Source: CAVSLM01 sp963728895
GTDB lineage: Bacteria > Pseudomonadota > Gammaproteobacteria > JBBQDK01
DNA: 64,000 nucleotides
NCBI GenBank assembly: GCA_963728895.1
Contig: CAVSLM010000003.1
Span: 1 to 64,000, forward strand
Reading direction: 5' to 3'
A program made the translations under genes and the position numbers. The notes under the pieces were generated by a model. That model was not told the origin of the DNA, did not search any database, and saw only the letters and a program-made list of their open reading frames with translations. Positions 24,451 to 33,651 of this stretch are shown here, one piece after another (position 1 is the stretch's first letter; each line of letters opens with the position of its first letter).

Positions 24451-25440
24451 ATGAACCGCAAGGTCTGTCAGATATCTTCCGGCCGTTCCATGCACCCGCA
24501 TAGCGCGTCCCGCAGTTTGAGCTCGATAGCAGCGCTGACGTTGTCGCTGTGCGCCTGTGCCGCCCGCATGCCGGTGCATCTTCCGGTGCAGATCATCGAA
24601 GGGTTTACCGATGCGGGCAGCGTGCTGGCATTCGCTGACCGGGGAGAGTTGCTGGCGCGCGGCGGCAGGGCCGGGCGCGTGGCGCTCTGGCGTGTGCCCG
24701 GGTTCGAGCGGGCAGGTGGCTGGCAGGCCCATACCGGCGCGATCACCGGGCTGGTGTTCCTTGGCACCGCCCTCGTCACCTCGGGTGGTGACGGCGACCT
24801 GGTGCGATGGCGTCGCGACGGCGCCGTGCTGCAGCGTCGCGCGACTTCGGCTCCCATTACGGCATTGCTGGCACTGCCGGACGGCACGCTGGTCACCGGG
24901 CATCAGGACGGCACGGTGCGGTTCTGGTCCGGTGCGGACCTCATGCCCCTGCAAACCCACCGACTCCACCGGGCCCCCGTGACCGCTCTGGCCTGGTCGC
25001 AACAACTTCACCTGCTCGCCTCGAGCGCGGGCGATCGGACCGTCCTGCTGTCCGCATCCGGTAGCGAACCGCGCGCACTGGCCGTGCCGCCGGCGGCAAC
25101 TCACACGCTGGCGTTCGGGAAGGGCGGCGGGCAACTGGTGGGGGCCGGCTGGATGCAACTGTTTGTCTGGGAAGTCGCGGACGGCAGGCTCGCGACTTTG
25201 TCGACGCCTCATCACGGACTGATCACAAGGCTCGATCCGGCTCCAGACGAGAGTTATCTCGCGAGCGTCTCCAGGATCACCGACAGCTCGGTGTATCTGC
25301 TCGACCCGCGCAGCGGTGAAGCGGTGGAGTATTTCGGGCGCCACCCGCTCTGCGGAACCGAGGTGCGGTTTTCTCCCGATGGCCGCTGGCTGGCCAGCAC
25401 CAGCGATGAAGGCGGGGTGCGGATCTGGCGTCTGCATTAG
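24451..25440 (+). CDS. WD40-repeat protein, probable lipoprotein
   Basis: 329 residues from ATG 24451; the alternative ATG 24490 gives MHPHSASRSLSSIAALTLSL followed by CACAARMPV, a lipoprotein-type signal with Cys after LCA or LSL. The rest is a beta-propeller with WD-like repeats (GRVALWRV, GDLVRWRR, GTVRFWSG, LFVWEV, GVRIWRL), about seven blades. The function is unknown; propellers serve as protein-binding platforms. The intergenic DNA before it is full of REP units, so it is probably transcribed alone. Confidence 0.75.
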   Translation: MNRKVCQISSGRSMHPHSASRSLSSIAALTLSLCACAARMPVHLPVQIIEGFTDAGSVLAFADRGELLARGGRAGRVALWRVPGFERAGGWQAHTGAITGLVFLGTALVTSGGDGDLVRWRRDGAVLQRRATSAPITALLALPDGTLVTGHQDGTVRFWSGADLMPLQTHRLHRAPVTALAWSQQLHLLASSAGDRTVLLSASGSEPRALAVPPAATHTLAFGKGGGQLVGAGWMQLFVWEVADGRLATLSTPHHGLITRLDPAPDESYLASVSRITDSSVYLLDPRSGEAVEYFGRHPLCGTEVRFSPDGRWLASTSDEGGVRIWRLH

Positions 25441-25700
25441 CCAAGTTGGGCTCTCCAATCTCACCGGGCGGCGGCTGAGTGGCCTGCGGCGGTGGCACTC
25501 AAGGAGTTTCTGACGAATCGGAAAAGACAGTTTCCGATGCCCGTCAGCCAGCCTGCCGCGGGGAGGAGTCCGGTGCTAGACTATGCGGCGATATCGGTCT
25601 CCTGACCGGAAATCGCCGAATCCGGCACCGGGCGTCGTTGTCGCGCAGGGCGCGTGCAACGTCCGCGCGCCGCAGGTGTCGAACGTCGGTTCAGGCGCGC

Positions 25701-28700
25701 ATGGGCCTGTCGCAGGATGCCCGCCTGAACCGGATCCGCCTTGCTTGCTTGCCTCTGCGTGAAATCCCCATCGTGAGCTCACCGCTACCTGAAACGCCTG
25801 CCGCCGCGGCGCCCCCCGCGCCGTCCGGCGTCGCCATACGCGAGATTCCCTACAACTACACGTCGTTCTCCGACCGCGAAATCGTGCTCCGGTTGCTCGG
25901 CGCCGAGATGTGGGAGGTGCTGAACGAGCTGCGCGGCGCGCGTCGCACCGGACGCTCGGCTCGCCTGCTGCTGGAGCTGCTTGGCGACCTGTGGGTCGTC
26001 CGGCGCAATCCCTACCTGCAGGACGATTTGATCGAGAATCCCAAACGCCTGGGCTCCCTGGTGCAGAGCATGGACCAGCGCATCGAGCAGATCATCGCCC
26101 GTGCGGCGGACAATCCGCTGGTGCCACGGCTGGTCGAGGCGGCGCGGCGCGCGGTGACCGAATTCCGATCGTGGCTCGCGGAACAGGCACTGCTGCGGCG
26201 CAAGGCCCTGCAGCATCTCAGCCGTGTCACCCGCCGCGACAACATCGACTTCAGCGGACTGGCGCGGGTGTCGCACGTCACGGATGCCACCGACTGGCGC
26301 GTCGAGTATCCCTTCGTGGTGGTCTGTCCGGACACCGAAGCCGAGATCGCGCCGGTGGTGCGCGCCTGCATCGAGCTCGGCCTGACCATCATTCCCCGCG
26401 GCGGCGGCACCGGCTACACCGGGGGCGCGGTTCCGCTTTACGCCGAAACCGCGGTGATCAATACCGAGAAGCTCGAACGCCTGGGCAAGGTGGAACTGCG
26501 CATGCTGGAGGGCGTGGGTCAGCCGGTGCCGACGGTGCGGGCCGAGGCCGGCGTGGTGACGCGCCGGGTTTCGGAGCTCGCGGCCGCGCAGGGCTATGTG
26601 TTTGCCGTCGACCCCACTTCCCAGGACGCGTCCACCATCGGCGGCAACATCTCCATGAACGCCGGCGGCAAGAAGGCGGTGCTGTGGGGCACGGCGCTGG
26701 ACAACCTGGTGTCCTGGCGCATGGTGACGCCCGACGGAAGCTGGCTCGAGGTCGAGCGCGTGGCGCACAACCTCGGCAGGATCCACGAGCAGGCGCAAGT
26801 CGAGTTTCGCATCACGCGCTACGAGGCGGACGGCCGCACACCGCGCGCCGCGCCCGAGTGGCTGCGCGTGCCCGGTTCCGAACTGCGCAAGCCTGGGCTC
26901 GGCAAGGACGTGACCGACAAGTTCCTGGCAGGAATTCCCGGCGTACAGAAGGAGGGTTGTGACGGCCTGATCACCTCGGGCGTGTTCATCCTGCACCCCG
27001 AGCCACGACACACGCGCACGGTATGCCTGGAGTTCTTCGGAGCCGACCTCGACCGTGCCGTACCGGCCATCGTGGAGATCAAGCGCTACCTGGAGCAGCG
27101 CGAGGGCGTGCAGCTTTCCGGTCTCGAGCACCTCGACGAGCGCTACGTGCGTGCGCTGGGCTACGGCACCAAAGCGCCGCGGCGCGAGCGTCCCAAGATG
27201 GTGCTCCTCGCCGACATTTGCGGGGACGACGAAGACGCGGTAGCCGATGCCTCTTCCCAGGTGGTGCGCCTGGCGAATGCACGCGGCGCGGAGGGATTCA
27301 TCGCCGTGAGTCCCGAGGCCCGGCGCCGCTTCTGGCAGGACCGCGCCCGCACCGCCGCCATCGCCGCCCACACCAACGCCTTCAAGATCAACGAAGACGT
27401 GGTGATTCCACTGGAGCGTCTCGGCGAGTACAGCCAGGGCATCGAACGGATCAACATCGAGCAGTCCATGGGCAACAAGCTGCGCATCGTCGCTGCCGTG
27501 ATGGACTATCTGCAGGGCGATCTGGTCGAGCTGCGGCAGACACCCGACTACGAGGCAAGTGCCGAGAATGAAGCGATCGTAGCAGCCAAGCAACAGGCGG
27601 CACGTGCGCATCTCGAATCGGTCGGCGCTCGCTGGGCCACGCTGCTGGCGCAGCTCGACGAGCCGATCGAACCGCACCGCGAGGTGCTCGGCCTTCAAAC
27701 CGCAGCCGATCTGCGGCCCGACGACACGCCATTGCGCCTGCTGCAGCGGCGGGTGCTGCGCATCTCCTATCGCCAGGAAGTGGAGCGCCCGCTGAAGGAG
27801 ATCTTCGCGGGCCAGGCGCTGGAGCCCGTGCGCAGGCGCCTGGATGAAATACACGCCGCGATCCGATCCAGCCGGCTGTTCGTCGCCACCCACATGCATG
27901 CCGGCGACGGCAACGTGCACACCAACATCCCGGTGAACTCGAACGACTACCGGATGCTGCAGGAGGCCGATCGCATTGTCGATCGGGTGATGGCCCTGGC
28001 GACGGCGCTTGGCGGAGTGATCTCCGGCGAGCACGGCATCGGCATCACCAAGCTGCGCTATCTCGATCCGCAGGTTATCGAGCGCTTCGCCGCCTACAAG
28101 GAGAAGGTCGATCCACAGGGGCACTTCAACCGCGGCAAGCTGCTGCCGGGCTCGGGGCTGGACAACGCCTACACGCCGTCGCTGCGCCTGGTGCAGCAGG
28201 AAGCGCTGATCCTGGAGGACAGCGAGCTCGGGGCGCTCAACGACGATATCCGTCATTGCCTGCGCTGCGGCAAGTGCAAACCGGTGTGCAACACCCATAT
28301 CCCGCGCGCCAACCTGCTCTATTCACCGCGCAACAAGATTCTCGCCACCGGTCTGGTGATCGAGGCGTTCCTGTACGAGGAGCAGACCCGACGCGGCATC
28401 TCGGTGCGTCACTTCGAGGAAATGAACGACATCGGCGATCACTGCACCGTGTGCCACAAGTGCCTGAACCCGTGCCCCGTCGACATCGACTTCGGCGAGG
28501 TGTCGGTGCGCATGCGCAGCATCCTCAAGCGGCGCGGCCGCAAGCGCACCAATCCCGGCACCTGGCTGTCCATGGCGTTTCTCAACATCACCGACCCGAC
28601 CACCATCAAGCTCATGCGCAAGGTTCTCATCCAGTGGGGCTATGCCGGACAGCGCCTGGGCTACCGTGTGGCGCGGCCGCTGCTGCGCGGCGCCGCGCAG

Positions 28701-29666
28701 CGTGCACCCGCCAACACCACAGGGCGCACGCCGGTGCCCGCGCAGGTCGTGCATTTCATTCGCAATCCCATGCCCGGGGGCCTGCCCGCGCGTACCATGC
28801 GCGCCATGCTGGGCATCGAGGACACCCGGACCATCCCGGTGCTGCGCAATCCCGCCCGCAACGGGGATGAAGCGGAGGCGGTGTTCTATTTTCCCGGCTG
28901 CGGCTCCGAGCGCCTGTTCAGCGAAGTGGGATTGGCGACGCTGGCGATGCTGTTCGAAGTGGGCGCACAGACGGTCCTGCCACCCGGGTACCTGTGTTGC
29001 GGTTTTCCGCAAAGCGCCGGGGGCGATGCGGCAAAGGCGCAGAAGATCTCCACCGACAACCGGGTGCTGTTCCACCGCGTGGCCACCACGCTGCGCTATC
29101 TGGAAATCAGGAACGTCATCGTGTCCTGTGGGACCTGCATCGACCAGCTTCTCAAGTACGAGTTTCAGCAGATCTTCCCCGGCTGTCGGCTGCTGGACAT
29201 CCATGAATACCTGATGGAGCGCGGCGTGCGGCTGGAAAGCCCGCCGGGGTCGCAGCGCTATCTTTACCACGATCCCTGCCACACGCCCATGAAGACCCAT
29301 GCGCCGGTGAGCGTGGCGAGCGCGCTGCTGGGTCAGCCGGTGCTGCTGTCGGAGCGCTGCTGCGGCGAGGCGGGGACGCTCGCCCTATCGCGCCCCGACA
29401 TCGCCATGCAGCTGCGCTACCGCAAGCGCGAGGAGCTGCAGAACGGCATCGAGCAACTCACCGGTGCGCGCCGCACCGAGGGGGAGGTGAAGCTGGTGAC
29501 TTCCTGCCCGGCGTGCGTCCAGGGGCTGTCGCGCTACGCCGACGACACCGGGCTCGAAACCGACTACATCGTCGTGGAGCTGGCGCGCAGGCGCCTGGGC
29601 GAGGGCTGGCAGCGGCGCTTCATCGACCTCGCCCGCCAGGGCGGTATCGAGCGGGTGCTGTTGTAG
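25701..29666 (+). CDS. Large FAD-linked/Fe-S oxidoreductase (DUF3683, Dld-II-like)
   Basis: A single-chain respiratory dehydrogenase of about 1,320 residues, probably oxidising D-lactate or another 2-hydroxy acid. Order: DUF3683 (REIPYNYTSFSDREIVLRLL), VAO-type FAD domain (PRGGGTGYTGGAVPLY, DPTSQDASTIGGNISMNAGG), FAD-oxidase C-terminal domain (ATHMHAGDGNVHTNIPV, GVISGEHGIGITKLRYLDPQ), two 4Fe-4S motifs (CLRCGKCKPVC, CTVCHKCLNPCP), and two CCG domains (FPGCGSERLFSE...CCGFPQSAGG; HDPCHTPMKTH...CCGEAGTLALS). Starts ATG 25701 or GTG 25773 are both possible; the earlier open frame to 25479 lacks family sequence. Fusions of this kind occur in beta- and gammaproteobacteria. Confidence 0.9.
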   Translation: MGLSQDARLNRIRLACLPLREIPIVSSPLPETPAAAAPPAPSGVAIREIPYNYTSFSDREIVLRLLGAEMWEVLNELRGARRTGRSARLLLELLGDLWVVRRNPYLQDDLIENPKRLGSLVQSMDQRIEQIIARAADNPLVPRLVEAARRAVTEFRSWLAEQALLRRKALQHLSRVTRRDNIDFSGLARVSHVTDATDWRVEYPFVVVCPDTEAEIAPVVRACIELGLTIIPRGGGTGYTGGAVPLYAETAVINTEKLERLGKVELRMLEGVGQPVPTVRAEAGVVTRRVSELAAAQGYVFAVDPTSQDASTIGGNISMNAGGKKAVLWGTALDNLVSWRMVTPDGSWLEVERVAHNLGRIHEQAQVEFRITRYEADGRTPRAAPEWLRVPGSELRKPGLGKDVTDKFLAGIPGVQKEGCDGLITSGVFILHPEPRHTRTVCLEFFGADLDRAVPAIVEIKRYLEQREGVQLSGLEHLDERYVRALGYGTKAPRRERPKMVLLADICGDDEDAVADASSQVVRLANARGAEGFIAVSPEARRRFWQDRARTAAIAAHTNAFKINEDVVIPLERLGEYSQGIERINIEQSMGNKLRIVAAVMDYLQGDLVELRQTPDYEASAENEAIVAAKQQAARAHLESVGARWATLLAQLDEPIEPHREVLGLQTAADLRPDDTPLRLLQRRVLRISYRQEVERPLKEIFAGQALEPVRRRLDEIHAAIRSSRLFVATHMHAGDGNVHTNIPVNSNDYRMLQEADRIVDRVMALATALGGVISGEHGIGITKLRYLDPQVIERFAAYKEKVDPQGHFNRGKLLPGSGLDNAYTPSLRLVQQEALILEDSELGALNDDIRHCLRCGKCKPVCNTHIPRANLLYSPRNKILATGLVIEAFLYEEQTRRGISVRHFEEMNDIGDHCTVCHKCLNPCPVDIDFGEVSVRMRSILKRRGRKRTNPGTWLSMAFLNITDPTTIKLMRKVLIQWGYAGQRLGYRVARPLLRGAAQRAPANTTGRTPVPAQVVHFIRNPMPGGLPARTMRAMLGIEDTRTIPVLRNPARNGDEAEAVFYFPGCGSERLFSEVGLATLAMLFEVGAQTVLPPGYLCCGFPQSAGGDAAKAQKISTDNRVLFHRVATTLRYLEIRNVIVSCGTCIDQLLKYEFQQIFPGCRLLDIHEYLMERGVRLESPPGSQRYLYHDPCHTPMKTHAPVSVASALLGQPVLLSERCCGEAGTLALSRPDIAMQLRYRKREELQNGIEQLTGARRTEGEVKLVTSCPACVQGLSRYADDTGLETDYIVVELARRRLGEGWQRRFIDLARQGGIERVLL

Positions 29667-29764
29667 CCTGGGCTCCGTGCTTGCGCCGCAGGAGCGCGAC
29701 GTCCGTGGATACGGGTCCGGGTGTCGCGACTTTCCGGGAGCAGGCCGGGCGGAGGAAAGAGCGC

Positions 29765-29965
29765 GTGGCACGAGCACTGATCATCATCGGCATCATCCTC
29801 GTCGCCATCGGGCTGCTCTGGCCCTGGCTGCATCAGCTCGGCCTCGGCCGTTTGCCGGGGGACGTGGTGATCGAGCGCAGGAATTTCCGCTTCTATTTTC
29901 CCATCACCACTTCGATTGTGGTCAGCCTGGTACTCACCCTGCTGCTCTGGCTGTTCCGCCGCTGA
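29765..29965 (+). CDS. DUF2905-family small membrane protein
   Basis: 66 residues, starting at GTG 29765 behind a GGAGGAAAG ribosome site. Two transmembrane helices (ALIIIGIILVAIGLLWPWL and ITTSIVVSLVLTLLLWLF) are separated by the conserved GLGRLPGDVVIERRNFRFYF loop. Matches DUF2905, whose function is unknown. It lies about 100 bases after the FAD oxidoreductase and may be co-transcribed. Confidence 0.85.
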   Translation: MARALIIIGIILVAIGLLWPWLHQLGLGRLPGDVVIERRNFRFYFPITTSIVVSLVLTLLLWLFRR

Positions 29966-30034
29966 CCGTTTCGTTGCGTGCCCCCGCCGGGCACGCGACC
30001 CACGCCTGCCATTCGACCTGCCGCTCGCAGCGTC

Positions 30035-30175
30035 CCGCCTGTGGGAGCGGGGCTGTGCACCGCGATCCTGCGGCGCGTCAGCGCCGCGGTGCTCCGGTCC
30101 TGCAGAGACATTGAGCGAAACGTGCGGCCCTGCGGGGCGCGATCGCGCCGCCGGGAGCGGCGCTCCCACAGGTGA
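30035..30175. repeat. REP-like palindromic repeat pair
   Basis: CCTGTGGGAGCGGGGCTGTG, CACCGCGATCCTGCGGCGCG, then the inverted unit CGGGAGCGGCGCTCCCACAG. This is the opposite orientation of the unit at 22206, forming a two-unit (BIME-like) arrangement between the DUF2905 gene and the convergent rpiA. Confidence 0.7.
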
Positions 30176-30290
30176 TTGGTCGCAACAATCGCAGGGCGGT
30201 ACCGCCGCGCGATTGCCGGCGTCGTGGTGGCCGGGCGGTGCCTGCGATTGACCGGCGCGCGGCGCATGCGCTTGGCGACGGTGATCGATG

Positions 30291-30947
30291 TCAGGTGATG
30301 GCGCGCACGCTGTCGGCGCCGCCCAGCAGCAGAACGTCGGCAGGACGCAGGGCGAACAGGCCATTGGTGACCACGCCCGGCAGGTTGTTGAGCTCGACCT
30401 CGAGCTTTGCCGGCTCGAGAATCTTCAGGTTGTGCACATCCAGGATGACGTTGCCGTTGTCGGTGACGAAGCCTTCACGCAGCACCGGCGTGCCGCCGTG
30501 TTTCACCAGCTGGCGGGCAATGTAGCTGCGTGCCATGGGGATCACTTCGATCGGCAGGGGAAACGCGCCGAGCACATCGACCAGCTTGGATTCGTCGGCG
30601 ATGCACACGAAACGCCGGCTTGCCCCGGCGACGATCTTCTCCCGCGTCAGCGCACCGCCTCCTCCCTTGATCAGCTGCAGGTGACGGGTCGCCTCGTCGG
30701 CACCGTCGACATAGACGCCGAGGTCCCCGACGGCATTGAGCTCGAGCACCGGAATACCGGCCTTCCTCAGGCGATCGGCTGTAGCCACCGAGCTCGCCAC
30801 CGCGCCATCGATCCTGTGCTTGATTGCGGTGAGCGCGTCGATGAAGAAGTTGGCCGTGGACCCGGTTCCGACGCCGATGATCGACTCGCCTTGGACATAC
30901 TCGAGGGCAGCCTTGGCCGCACGCTGCTTCATTTCTTCCTTGGACAT
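30291..30947 (-). CDS. rpiA: Ribose-5-phosphate isomerase A
   Basis: Interconverts ribose-5-phosphate and ribulose-5-phosphate in the pentose phosphate pathway. 218 residues (E. coli 219). Visible: IIGVGTGSTANFFIDAL (phosphate loop), VDGADEAT (catalytic Asp), LIKGGGGALTREKI (catalytic Glu/Lys region). Divergent from ilvA with a 148-bp gap, the same neighbourhood (rpiA/ilvA divergent) as in many gammaproteobacteria. Confidence 0.97.
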   Translation of the reverse strand: MSKEEMKQRAAKAALEYVQGESIIGVGTGSTANFFIDALTAIKHRIDGAVASSVATADRLRKAGIPVLELNAVGDLGVYVDGADEATRHLQLIKGGGGALTREKIVAGASRRFVCIADESKLVDVLGAFPLPIEVIPMARSYIARQLVKHGGTPVLREGFVTDNGNVILDVHNLKILEPAKLEVELNNLPGVVTNGLFALRPADVLLLGGADSVRAIT

Positions 30948-31095
30948 CGTCAGGGCTCCTCATGAAGTTTGGCGCCATGATACCGCCCGCCAGACATGGC
31001 GGCCAACCCGAGCCGCGTGCCGCCCGGCCTCCTAGGCAATCCCCGGGCTTGCTGCTAACGTATCCCGACGCCTGAAGAAAAGATAACGTATCCCC

Positions 31096-32610
31096 ATGCC
31101 TGAACGTTACATCGAAAAGATACTCACCGCGCGAGTCTACGACGTGGCGCGCGAAACCCCCCTCGAGCTCGCACCGGGACTTTCCCAGCGGCTGCAGAAT
31201 CGCGTGCTGCTGAAGCGCGAAGATCTGCAGCCGGTGTTCTCTTTCAAGCTTCGCGGCGCCTACAACAAGATCTATCGACTGCCCCGGAGCGCACGCGCCA
31301 AAGGGGTGATCGCCGCCTCCGCCGGCAACCATGCGCAGGGCGTGGCGCTGGCGGCGCAGCGACTCGCCATCAAGGCGCTGATCGTGATGCCACGTACCAC
31401 GCCCGACATCAAGGTCGCGGCGGTCCGCAGCTACGGCGCCAGGACCGTGCTGCAGGGCGACACCTACGACGACGCCCATCATCATGCCCGCCAGGTCGCG
31501 CAGGAACGCGACATGACTTTCATCCATCCCTACGACGATCCCGACGTAATCGCCGGGCAGGGCACGATCGCCATGGAAATCCTGCGCCAGCATCCGGATG
31601 AACTGCACGCCATCTTCGTGCCGGTCGGTGGTGGGGGACTGATCGCGGGCGTCGCCGCCTACTGCAAATACCTGCGCCCTGATGTGCGCATCATCGGCGT
31701 GGAGCCGGACGACGCCCCCTCGCTGTTTCTCGCCTTGCAGCGCGATGAGCGCGTGATGCTCGATCAGGTGGGGATCTTCGCCGACGGGGTGGCGGTACGG
31801 CAGGTCGGGCAGGAGCCGTTTCGCATCGCCCGTACCCTGGTCAACGAGGTGTTGCTGGTGAGCACCGATGAGATCTGCGCCGCGATGAAGGACATCTTCG
31901 ACGACACGCGTTCCGTGTGCGAGCCGGCGGGAGCACTGGCGGTGGCGGGTCTCAAGCGCTACGTGCAGCGCACCGGCGTGCGCGAGGTGGCCATGGTCGC
32001 CATCGACAGCGGTGCCAACATCAACTTCGACCGCCTGCGCCACGTGTCGGAGCGTGCCGAGCTCGGCGAGCAGCGCGAAGCGCTGCTGGCAGTGGAGATT
32101 CCCGAGCGCCCGGGCAGCTTCCACCAGTTCTGCCAGGCGATCGGCCACCGCAGCATCACCGAATTCAACTACCGCTACGCGCGCCACGACGTGGCGCGCG
32201 TATTTGCCGGCGTGGAGCTGCGTGAAGGTCGTGCGGAGCGCGACGCCCTCATCGAGAGCCTGGGCGCCAAAGGCTATGCGGTGGTGGACATGACCGAAAA
32301 CGAGATGGCGAAGCTGCACATCCGCCATCTGGTGGGCGGCCACGCGCAGGGCGCCGACCACGAGATCCTTTATCGCTTCGAGTTCCCGGAACGTCCGGGG
32401 GCGTTGCTGCGCTTCCTCACCCGCATGGGCGATCGCTGGAACATCAGCCTGTTTCATTATCGGAACCACGGTGCCGCCTACGGCCGCGTGCTGGTCGGCA
32501 TCCAGGTCCCGCCCGGCGATCACGCCCGTTTCCAGGCGTTCCTGGACAGTCTCGGCTATCCGTACTGGGAAGAGACCGACAATCCCGCCTACACCATGTT
32601 TCTCGGCTGA
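31096..32610 (+). CDS. ilvA: Threonine ammonia-lyase, biosynthetic
   Basis: First step of isoleucine synthesis (threonine to 2-oxobutanoate). 504 residues (E. coli 514). PLP lysine Lys51 in FSFKLRGAYNKI; SAGNHAQGVA; phosphate-binding VPVGGGGLIAG; two C-terminal ACT-like domains (SERAELGEQREALLAVEIPE and HEILYRFEFPERPGALLRFL) that give isoleucine feedback. Divergent from rpiA. In front lies a short imperfect direct repeat (TAACGTATCCC...GCCTGAA at about 31055 and 31084) that includes the start codon region. A bidirectional terminator follows. Confidence 0.97.
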   Translation: MPERYIEKILTARVYDVARETPLELAPGLSQRLQNRVLLKREDLQPVFSFKLRGAYNKIYRLPRSARAKGVIAASAGNHAQGVALAAQRLAIKALIVMPRTTPDIKVAAVRSYGARTVLQGDTYDDAHHHARQVAQERDMTFIHPYDDPDVIAGQGTIAMEILRQHPDELHAIFVPVGGGGLIAGVAAYCKYLRPDVRIIGVEPDDAPSLFLALQRDERVMLDQVGIFADGVAVRQVGQEPFRIARTLVNEVLLVSTDEICAAMKDIFDDTRSVCEPAGALAVAGLKRYVQRTGVREVAMVAIDSGANINFDRLRHVSERAELGEQREALLAVEIPERPGSFHQFCQAIGHRSITEFNYRYARHDVARVFAGVELREGRAERDALIESLGAKGYAVVDMTENEMAKLHIRHLVGGHAQGADHEILYRFEFPERPGALLRFLTRMGDRWNISLFHYRNHGAAYGRVLVGIQVPPGDHARFQAFLDSLGYPYWEETDNPAYTMFLG

Positions 32611-32684
32611 GCATGTCGGGGGCATATCTATGCGCTGAGGGCCTGCGCTTGTCGCGACGCCCGCACGGGCGAGCTCCGAATAAA

Positions 32685-32716
32685 CGAAAGGCCCGCATCT
32701 GCGGGCCTTTCGTTTT
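32685..32716. terminator. Bidirectional terminator between ilvA and the histone-like gene
   Basis: CGAAAGGCCCGCA and TGCGGGCCTTTCG form a perfect 13-bp stem around a tiny loop. TTTT follows on the plus side and an A-rich AATAAA flanks the other, so it can stop transcripts from both convergent genes. Confidence 0.85.
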
Positions 32717-32761
32717 CCAAAGCAGCCTCGGCTGCCGCTCCGGTGCTGCTTTGATGTCGCG

Positions 32762-32923
32762 CTACTTCTTCTTCTTTACCGTCTTCTTCTTGGTGGTGGA
32801 CTTCTTGGGAGCGGCCTTCTTCTTCGGTGCTGCTTTCTTCTTCGCCGCGACTTTCTTTTTCGGTGCTGCTGCCTTCTTTGTAGCTGCCTTCTTTTTGGCT
32901 GTGGCTTTCTTCTTCGTGGCCAT
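32762..32923 (-). CDS. Lysine/alanine-rich histone H1-like protein
   Basis: A 53-residue protein made almost entirely of Lys, Ala, Pro and Thr (MATKKKATAKKKAATKKAAA at the start, ending TTKKKTVKKKK). It resembles the basic tails of histone H1-like and AlgP-type proteins and should bind DNA nonspecifically as a small nucleoid protein. Start ATG complement of 32921-32923, with a GGAGGTG ribosome site directly upstream. The neighbouring frames of the same DNA are rich in Glu or Phe/Leu and are shadows. Convergent with ilvA through a shared terminator. Confidence 0.8.
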   Translation of the reverse strand: MATKKKATAKKKAATKKAAAPKKKVAAKKKAAPKKKAAPKKSTTKKKTVKKKK

Positions 32924-33189
32924 CATTCACCTCCAAGATTGGTTTATGTGCCCGGGCTGAGTATATACAACTGTTTTCAAAATGCTAGTGATTTTGCCTT
33001 CATCACCTGTGACTGCGTGCATGCTGTCGATGCTCGCGGATGCGCATTTCGTTTCGCATGCAGTGCTCACACGACATCACACTACCGTCGAGTCTCGTTC
33101 ATCGATTATGCATTGCGTCCGACGGCGTGGGCATATCGGCAGTGCATGGCAAACCTTCATTATCCGTGCGTGCAAGCATTCGCACGCGA

Positions 33190-33651
33190 CTACTGCATAC
33201 GCAGCATGTATCGCCACTGCTCTCGGGTGACGGGCAGTATCGAGAGTCGATTGCCACGGCGCAGCAGCGCCAGATTGCCGAGCGCATCGCCATGGGACTT
33301 GAGCTCGGCAAGGCTGATGCAGCGTTTGAGTCTGCTCTTGAAGCGCACGTCGACCGAGAACCAGCGCGGTCGTTGGGGATCGCTCTTGGGGTCGTAGTAC
33401 TCGCTGCGCTTGTCGAAGGCCGTGCGGTCCGGGTACGCGGCACTGGCGATCTCCACGATGCCGACGATGCCGGGCTGCGCGCAGTTGGAGTGATAGAAGA
33501 ACGCCTGATCGCCCACGCGCATGGCGTCGCGGATCATGTTGCGGGCCTGGTAGTTTCGTACGCCGTCCCAGGGCTCGGTCTGATTCGGGCGGCGCTCCAG
33601 GTCATCGATTCCGAACACTTCGGGTTCGGACTTCATCAGCCAGTAGCTCAT
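33190..33651 (-). CDS. EVE-domain protein
   Basis: 153 residues. The EVE/PUA-like fold probably binds modified bases in RNA or DNA. Visible: MSYWLMKSEPEVFGIDDLER, EPWDGVRNYQARNMIRD, DQAFFYHSNCAQPGIVGIVE, DPKSDPQRPRWFSVDVRF. The start was set at MSYWLMKSEP, the family N-terminus. It lies at the end of the zapB-zapA-ssrS-5FCL-EVE string, all on the minus strand, and its first 50 bases overlap the 3' end of the 5-FCL gene. Confidence 0.93.
   Translation of the reverse strand: MSYWLMKSEPEVFGIDDLERRPNQTEPWDGVRNYQARNMIRDAMRVGDQAFFYHSNCAQPGIVGIVEIASAAYPDRTAFDKRSEYYDPKSDPQRPRWFSVDVRFKSRLKRCISLAELKSHGDALGNLALLRRGNRLSILPVTREQWRYMLRMQ

Noticed and set aside
25438..25545. Further MITE remnant after the WD40 gene (TAGCC...AATCTCACCGGGCGG)
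   Set aside because: Only a short similarity to the left end at 62411; too weak to support without alignment.
25785..28298. 837-codon minus-strand open frame
   Set aside because: Complete antisense of the FAD/Fe-S oxidoreductase, whose domains are all recognisable on the plus strand.
32628..32936. Glu-rich 102-codon frame in the histone-like region
   Set aside because: Frame-shifted reading of the lysine codons (AAG-rich DNA); the K/A frame has the ribosome site and stop.
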